A stretch of 11,544 nt of DNA from Spirochaetia bacterium (GTDB taxonomy: Bacteria; Spirochaetota; Spirochaetia; Treponematales; Treponemataceae), in contig CAAGGF010000101.1 in the NCBI GenBank assembly GCA_900769325.1, positions 1 to 11,544 on the forward strand. Reading direction: 5' to 3'. A model generated the notes under the pieces. It saw only the letters and a program-made list of their open reading frames with translations, ran no database searches and was not told the origin of the DNA. Positions 8,138 through 11,544 of this stretch are shown here, piece by piece. A program made the translations under genes and the position numbers. Positions within the stretch are counted from its first letter, which is position 1; every line of letters starts with the position of its first letter.

Positions 8138-8509
8138 ATGAAAAAGACATTTATTGCATTTTTTACATCTTTGTTTTTGAGCGTATTTTTAGTTTCATGC
8201 TATACACCGAATCCGCTTTACGGAACATGGGCAGACAACAACGGAAATACTTTTACTTTTCAAGCGGATTATTCTTTTACTGCAAAAGTTTCAATGAACA
8301 ACAAGAATTACAGTTATACAGGAACTTGGCAGGTTTTGGACAATGTAATTAGTTTTTCAGTTCAGTCAGTTTCCGTGAACGGTGGAAATGAAGATTCTGT
8401 TTCAAAAACTATAATCTCTGAATGGGATTTGCGTGGTTCAATTTTATATATTTCGTGGACAGAAGAAAACATTTCTCACATAATGACACTTTACCACACT
8501 AAAAAATAA
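8138..8509 (+). CDS. small lipocalin-like lipoprotein (123 aa)
   Basis: AAGGAA precedes ATG 8138. The signal peptide MKKTFIAFFTSLFLSVFLVSC has a clear lipobox (LVSC, Cys21). The mature part starts with NPLYGTWADNNGNTFTFQADYSF and continues YSYTGTWQVLDNVISFSV. This GTW...tFtF...GTW...l.f layout is typical of small lipocalin-like bacterial lipoproteins (the DUF5640/lipocalin-5 style fold). Length is normal for that group. It ends with paired strands (WDLRGSILYISW, ISHIMTLYH). A role in binding a small hydrophobic ligand or an envelope partner is a guess from the fold. It lies 71 bp after the previous gene and 14 bp before the barrel gene, in the same direction, so it is probably co-transcribed. 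Confidence 0.85.
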   Translation: MKKTFIAFFTSLFLSVFLVSCYTPNPLYGTWADNNGNTFTFQADYSFTAKVSMNNKNYSYTGTWQVLDNVISFSVQSVSVNGGNEDSVSKTIISEWDLRGSILYISWTEENISHIMTLYHTKK

Positions 8510-8523
8510 ACAAGGAATTTTAT

Positions 8524-9723
8524 ATGAAGAAAATACTTACATTTTTATTATTGATAATTCCTGTTTCTCAGGCTGTTTTTTCGCAAAATGATTCAAATAA
8601 TTTTTATACTGCATCTGAATCTCCTGAAAATACTTCAAGGCAGATTGCGATAAATCCAAAGACAGGGTTTCCTGTAATTACAGAAAAGCCTTTTCTTATG
8701 TACAATGAAGGCATTTCATTTGCTCAGGTTACAAGAATCGAAAAACAGGACGGAAAAACTAATTTCGGCTGGGAAGATTACATGATTGGTGCGTATTTCA
8801 GCCTTCAGACCGGGAACATAAAGCCTTTTGACCTTACTTTAAGAACTTGCGTTTATTATCCTTTTAAACATACTTTTGAAGGACAGACGATTCCGTACAA
8901 GCAGGTAATTCTTTATGCGTTCGACCTTTTTGTAGGACCTACATTTCAGTTTAACTTCTGGAATTATCTTCGCTTAAACCTTTCTCCGGGGCTTCATTAT
9001 ATGTATCAGCTTACGGATGAGTACCATTTAAATTATCTTGGTTTAGGCGGAATTGCAGGCCTTGAACTTCCTGTAAGCCGGCACTGTAATGTGTTAGTTG
9101 ACGCATCTTTTACGCTCGATTACCCGAACTTTGGAACGAATCAGAAAATCCAGCCGTTTAATTATGCATGGCAGTATCAGGTTAGCGTAGGATTCAGATA
9201 TTCCCTTGCAAACCCGAACAGATTCTCTTACATTCAGACTTCAAAAGACAGAATGATTAACGAAGGTATAATTGCTGACCCGGTTTTGCAGAAAAGGGAA
9301 CTGAAGGCCGCTGCACGCAAAATAAGGAAGCAGGAAAATAAAGAAAACCGCGAAAAAATGCGTTACATGACAACCGGCGAAAAAGAAATATTTAAAAAAC
9401 AGATTAAAGCCGACCGCGATGCAGAAAAGAAAGCAAGAAAAGAAGCTCAGATTGAAGAAAAACTTCGTGAAAAAGAAGCCCGGGAAACATATCTTCAGGA
9501 TGTAAAACTTACAAAACAGATTAAAAAACAGGCACGCCTCGATAAAAAAGAAGCAGAAAAACAGAAAAAACTTGAACACCAGGCCCGTCTTGCAGATTTA
9601 AAAGAAAGGCAGGCTAAAGAAGACGAAGCAAGAAAAGCATCCGCCGCCGAAGAAAAAGCCCGCGTTCAGGCTGAAAAACAGCAAGCAAAATCCAAATCCG
9701 AAAAATCCACACTAGAAAATTAA
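8524..9723 (+). CDS. predicted outer-membrane beta-barrel with charged helical tail (399 aa)
   Basis: AAGGAA at about 8512 supports ATG 8524. A cleavable signal peptide (MKKILTFLLLIIPVSQAVFSQ) precedes the mature chain. Residues about 55-228 show alternating aromatic/hydrophobic strands (DYMIGAYFSLQ, DLTLRTCVYYPF, LYAFDLFVGPTFQFNFW, LRLNLSPGLHYMY, LGLGGIAGLEL, CNVLVDASFTLDY, YQVSVGFRYSL), as expected for a small outer-membrane barrel. The last strand ends in an aromatic-rich motif. From about 240 to 399 the chain is almost all Lys, Glu, Arg, Ala and Gln with no proline after 253, so it should be a long helix or coiled coil. A barrel followed by a long charged helix is unusual. If the barrel is in the outer membrane, the helix would lie in the periplasm and could reach peptidoglycan or a partner. 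It is the last gene of the cluster and its ligand is unknown. Confidence 0.8.
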   Translation: MKKILTFLLLIIPVSQAVFSQNDSNNFYTASESPENTSRQIAINPKTGFPVITEKPFLMYNEGISFAQVTRIEKQDGKTNFGWEDYMIGAYFSLQTGNIKPFDLTLRTCVYYPFKHTFEGQTIPYKQVILYAFDLFVGPTFQFNFWNYLRLNLSPGLHYMYQLTDEYHLNYLGLGGIAGLELPVSRHCNVLVDASFTLDYPNFGTNQKIQPFNYAWQYQVSVGFRYSLANPNRFSYIQTSKDRMINEGIIADPVLQKRELKAAARKIRKQENKENREKMRYMTTGEKEIFKKQIKADRDAEKKARKEAQIEEKLREKEARETYLQDVKLTKQIKKQARLDKKEAEKQKKLEHQARLADLKERQAKEDEARKASAAEEKARVQAEKQQAKSKSEKSTLEN

Positions 9724-9733
9724 TCCCGTTTCA

Positions 9734-9770
9734 AGTTCAGCGTGAAGCCCTTCCTTTGTCATGCTGAACT
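9734..9770 (+). terminator. hairpin after the barrel gene, possible transcript end
   Basis: AGTTCAGC (9734-9741) and GCTGAACT (9763-9770) are perfect inverted repeats. With one mismatch they extend by TGA/TCA. The stem begins 11 bp after the stop, and its right arm is the start of the REP-like element. No U tract follows, so it may stabilise the 3' end rather than act as a classical terminator. Confidence 0.4.
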
Positions 9771-9844
9771 AGTTTACGCCACAAGGGCGTTTGCCTTAAG
9801 GAAATTATTTAACGCGGCACTCGAGTGCCTAGGGCATCAGCATC
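9757..9844 (+). repeat. REP-like palindromic element, right copy (inverted to 470-557)
   Basis: Starting TGTCATGCTGAAC and ending CATCAGCATC, this matches the reverse complement of 470-557 with four mismatches in 88. It carries the hairpin ACGCC-ACAAG-GGCGT and a perfect 14-bp palindrome GGCACTCGAGTGCC that is degraded in the left copy. Together the two copies bracket the whole lipoprotein/barrel cluster as inverted repeats about 9.2 kb apart. Confidence 0.85.
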
Positions 9845-9868
9845 CCACTGACGGATGTAAAGACCTAT
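9841..9868 (+). repeat. 28-bp direct repeat on the 3' side of the Rpn gene (partner at 10978-11005)
   Basis: CATCCCACTGACGGATGTAA and the following AGACCTAT match 10978-11005 with two mismatches in 28. The copy continues directly out of the REP-like element and abuts the Rpn stop codon. With its partner it brackets the Rpn gene as direct repeats. Confidence 0.75.
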
Positions 9869-10156
9869 TTACAGCTCCTGAACCTGCTGCAATGAAAGCC
9901 CTGTACATTTTGAAATAATTTCCACCGAAACACCAGATTCTTTTAGTTTTCTTGCACTTTCAAGTTTTTCTTCCGCCGCCTTTTTTAAAGCAATTTCCTT
10001 TTCTATTTCAGCATCCTTAAGTGCAATTTCTTTCTCTTTTTCAGCTTCTTTATATGCTTTTTCATAAGCTTCTTTAGAAGCCTTCTCATAAGCTTCTTGA
10101 GCTGCTTTTTGTGCGGCGTGTTTGGCGGCAAGTCTTATTTCTTGTTCAAGTGTCAT
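9869..10156 (-). other. possible intragenic short Rpn product (95 aa) from an internal start
   Basis: On the minus strand, AAGGAGG (core 10163-10168) sits six bases before an in-frame ATG at 10154-10156 (Met215). This is a near-perfect Shine-Dalgarno, stronger than the one at the full-length start. The product would be the helical repeat region plus the terminal helix-turn-helix-like motif. The same arrangement occurs at 74-307. It matches the internal short proteins reported to inhibit E. coli Rpn toxins; expression here is inference. Confidence 0.5.
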
Positions 10157-10798
10157 AAAAGTCCTCCTTGAATCTTCGGTGATTTTGGCTTTGAGGACTT
10201 TTTCGTTGATAATCTTTGAAAAATCTGTTTCATCCGGCTTCTTTTGCACAAGAAATTTGAAAAAAGTCCTTAGCTTTTCTGCTGGCATTTTATCATACTT
10301 TTGGGCATTGCAAAAGACTTTTGTGGTTTTGTCATCGAGGAAAAGATTTGGATCTTCGAGGCAGACGCTTTTGAATGTGTAAATCGGTAGCCCTTTGTGG
10401 AAAATATCATCAAGGCAGAGGAAAATCACATAACTTTCTGTAAGTGATTCGTAGTCCTCGCCAGCGTGCAGGGAAGAAACATCCAGTACACTTTGATAAT
10501 ACCGTGCTCTAAGCGGAAGATAATCTTTCCCGATGACCTGCATCTCAATATCAAAAATTCTGTCGGTGTCGTCTTTTACGAAAACATCGAGACGGATTCC
10601 CTTGGCGAAGAAATCGACATTTAGGGTTGTTTCGGGCTGGGCAAGACTTATGCTTTCGATTTTAATATTCAAAAGCATTTCAAGGAACTCTTTGCAGAGG
10701 TCGAGGTTTTCCGACATTACCTTGCAGAAGATGAAGTTGTTCGAAAGCGAGGCTTCTTCCCATTGTTTTTCAAGCGCTTTGTCTACATAAATTTTCAT
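9869..10798 (-). CDS. Rpn-family recombination-promoting PD-(D/E)XK nuclease / putative transposase (309 aa)
   Basis: Start chosen at ATG 10796-10798 because GGGAG lies seven bases upstream. An upstream in-frame ATG at 10843 would add 15 residues but lacks a good ribosome site. The N-terminal two thirds is the PDDEXK_2/TIGR01784-type nuclease core: an acidic residue in RLDVFV (Asp71), then IFDIEMQ with Glu85 and Gln87 replacing the usual Lys, and RARYYQSVLD (97-106), a family hallmark. Active-site residues appear intact. Residues 215-280 form a charged helix with internal repeats (EAYEKASK/EAYEKAYK, then AEKEKEIALKD/AEIEKEIALKK). The end IISKCTGLSLQQVQEL is helix-turn-helix-like. Known Rpn proteins are DNases that promote RecA-independent recombination and act in phage defence. 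The gene converges on the lipoprotein cluster, opposite a paralogue at 2-307. The family call is strong. Confidence 0.92.
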   Translation of the reverse strand: MKIYVDKALEKQWEEASLSNNFIFCKVMSENLDLCKEFLEMLLNIKIESISLAQPETTLNVDFFAKGIRLDVFVKDDTDRIFDIEMQVIGKDYLPLRARYYQSVLDVSSLHAGEDYESLTESYVIFLCLDDIFHKGLPIYTFKSVCLEDPNLFLDDKTTKVFCNAQKYDKMPAEKLRTFFKFLVQKKPDETDFSKIINEKVLKAKITEDSRRTFMTLEQEIRLAAKHAAQKAAQEAYEKASKEAYEKAYKEAEKEKEIALKDAEIEKEIALKKAAEEKLESARKLKESGVSVEIISKCTGLSLQQVQEL

Positions 10799-10955
10799 GA
10801 TTGTACTCCCATGATTTGTATTTAGAAAAAAAATTTTCTTCATATATTTAAATATCCGAAAATTTTCACTTTCGGCAGTAAAGCGAGAAAAAAAGTTTAA
10901 AAATTTGTAATTTTTTTTGGTTTGCGTTTTGGAATGATAAGCTGGGGAAGCGTTG
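10799..10955. other. Rpn upstream region, AT-rich, with a small hairpin
   Basis: This is the expected promoter region of the minus-strand Rpn gene, but no -35/-10 pair is convincing among the many A/T runs. CCGAAA (10856-10861) and TTTCGG (10870-10875) can form a 6-bp stem about 60 bp upstream of the start. No open frame is evident. Confidence 0.4.
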
Positions 10956-11005
10956 TGTCATGCTGAACATAGTGAAGCATCCCACCAACGGATGTAAAGA
11001 CCTAT
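10956..11005 (+). repeat. short-form REP-like element (carries the 28-bp direct repeat partner)
   Basis: It begins TGTCATGCTGAAC exactly as 9757-9769, then jumps after a few bases to AGCATCCCACCAACGGATG and AAAGACCTAT, matching 9839-9868. It therefore looks like the right-hand element plus its tail with the roughly 60-bp centre missing. It shows that long and short forms of one repeat family occur on either side of the Rpn gene. Confidence 0.75.
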
Positions 11006-11012
11006 AAGTGAG

Positions 11013-11033
11013 ATTCCGAATCAAGTTCGGAAT
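11013..11033. repeat. perfect 8-bp hairpin, REP-like
   Basis: ATTCCGAA (11013-11020) and TTCGGAAT (11026-11033) pair perfectly around a 5-base loop. GGAATGAC follows here and again near 11050-11057, suggesting a short dispersed repeat. No T run follows, so it is not a typical terminator. Confidence 0.6.
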
Positions 11034-11079
11034 GACGGGGTTGGCGATTGGAATGACAGAAATGATGAATTGAACATTT

Positions 11080-11365
11080 TACAGTCTGTTTTAATAATTC
11101 TGACAGGCTGTTATGATAACGCTATAAGGCTGTTATGAGAATTAAGACAGTCTGTCTTAGTAATTCTACAAGACTGTTTTAGTAATATAGACAGCGTGTT
11201 TTAATAATGCAGACAGTCTGTTTTGGTAATGTTAAAAGCTTGTTTTGGTAATCTTAAAAGCCTTTTAGAATAATTTTTTAAGGCTATCGGAATAATTTTT
11301 ATAGGCTATCAGAAGAATTATTACAGACTATCAGAATAATATTTACAGCCTGTGATTTAAAAGGA
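11080..11365. repeat. 13-unit degenerate tandem array in exact 22-bp register
   Basis: The core CTGTT (or a variant) recurs at 11086, 11108, 11130, 11152, 11174, 11196, 11218, 11240, 11262, 11284, 11306, 11328 and 11350, that is, twelve consecutive spacings of exactly 22. The consensus is ACAGnCTGTTTTArTAAT plus four variable bases. The core ACAG-n-CTGT is palindromic, best in unit 4 (GACAGTCTGTC), and TAAT at unit positions 16-19 is kept in most units. Units 9-12 form a sub-type (CTTTTAG/CTATC.GAATAAT). Stops occur in the frames and no open frame is evident. Function unknown. Confidence 0.85.
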
Positions 11366-11406
11366 AATCAAGGAAAAGAAGCAGTGAATTAAAATAAAAA
11401 TGAATG

Positions 11407-11470
11407 AAAAAAAATATAGAAAAAAAAGTAAAAAAAAATTGAAAAAAATTTGAAAAAAAAGTAAAAAAAA
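11407..11470 (+). promoter_or_regulatory. phased A-tracts, probable intrinsically curved DNA upstream of a promoter
   Basis: Six runs of 7-9 A lie at 11407-11414, 11420-11427, 11430-11438, 11442-11448, 11453-11460 and 11463-11470. Centre spacings are about 13, 10.5, 11, 11.5 and 10, close to the helical repeat. Such phasing is known to bend DNA. The last run ends 12 bp before the -35 box at 11483, as expected for an UP-like or curved activating region. Confidence 0.6.
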
Positions 11471-11482
11471 TAAAAGAAAGTG

Positions 11483-11511
11483 TTGACACTTTTTTCAACG
11501 CGTGGTATATT
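11483..11511 (+). promoter_or_regulatory. strong sigma-70-type promoter reading out of the window
   Basis: TTGACA (11483-11488), a 17-bp spacer and TATATT (11506-11511) give a consensus -35, ideal spacing and a 5/6 match at -10. Transcription would start near 11518. AAGTGT-TG-ACACTT (11478-11491) is a perfect inverted repeat over the -35 and might be an operator. Confidence 0.8.
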
Positions 11512-11544
11512 CTTAATCACCGTCAAGCAAAAGGACGGAGCAAA
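11512..11544 (+). promoter_or_regulatory. leader of a gene starting just beyond the window
   Basis: After the promoter, CCGTC (11520-11524) and GACGG (11534-11538) could form a small hairpin. GGAG (11537-11540) is a likely Shine-Dalgarno with the start codon expected a few bases past 11544. The product cannot be told. The strong promoter suggests an abundant protein; a stable RNA is less likely if the Shine-Dalgarno is real. Confidence 0.45.

Noticed and set aside
9241..9579. Open frame on the minus strand inside the barrel gene (112 aa, Phe-rich)
   Set aside because: It is the mirror of the Lys/Glu codons of the helical tail; the composition (mostly Phe, Cys, Leu) is an artefact and no ribosome site is seen.
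10122..10790. Plus-strand open frames across the Rpn gene
   Set aside because: They overlap the well-supported minus-strand Rpn gene, lack ribosome sites and resemble no family.
9869..10798. Classical insertion sequence with DDE transposase
   Set aside because: The protein has PD-(D/E)XK motifs, not DDE, and no terminal inverted repeats with a clear target duplication surround the gene; the flanking 28-bp copies are direct and belong to a dispersed repeat.
10799..10843. Longer Rpn start with 15 extra residues
   Set aside because: GGGAG is correctly placed for the ATG at 10798, and the added N-terminus (MKKIFFLNTNHGSTI) comes from an AT-rich leader without its own ribosome site.
11080..11365. 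CRISPR array
   Set aside because: The repeats are only 22 bp end to end with no unique spacers between them and no cas genes nearby; units are diverged along their full length.

Overview
The window looks like an accessory stretch of an AT-rich spirochaete chromosome, most likely a host-associated Treponema. This is inferred from the relaxed lipoprotein signal peptides, the large FN3-type surface lipoproteins, the Rpn-type PD-(D/E)XK genes and the short TGCTGAA/TTCAGCA palindromic repeats. No rRNA or tRNA is present to confirm it.

Layout: (1) 2-307 is the 3' end of an Rpn-family nuclease gene on the + strand, cut by the window edge. (2) 308-825 is non-coding. It holds a 21-bp tandem repeat array with terminator-like hairpins, an 88-bp REP-like element (470-557) and a probable promoter. 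(3) 826-9723 is a one-direction cluster of five exported-protein genes with tight spacing (15 bp, overlap, 71 bp, 14 bp): two large FN3 lipoproteins, a small secreted protein sharing the C-terminal module of the second lipoprotein, a small lipocalin-like lipoprotein, and a predicted outer-membrane beta-barrel with a long charged helical tail. (4) 9724-9868 holds a hairpin and a second copy of the 88-bp element in inverted orientation (84/88 identical by hand). (5) 9869-10798 is a complete Rpn-family gene on the - strand, so two related Rpn genes point inward at the cluster. (6) 10799-11544 is non-coding. It holds a short-form copy of the REP-like element, a hairpin, 13 degenerate repeats in exact 22-bp register, phased A-tracts, and a near-consensus promoter that reads out of the window.

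How the parts may work together: the five genes look like an envelope or surface module, with lipid-anchored beta-sandwich rods, a soluble or periplasmic companion, and an outer-membrane barrel that could contact the cell wall through its helix. The inverted Rpn genes and inverted repeats on both sides make the module a candidate for inversion or mobility. Both Rpn copies have a strong internal ribosome binding site and in-frame ATG before their C-terminal helix. This matches the intragenic short products (RpnS) described for E. coli Rpn toxins, so each gene may encode a nuclease and its own inhibitor. The least explained feature is the exact 22-bp repeat ladder at 11080-11365.
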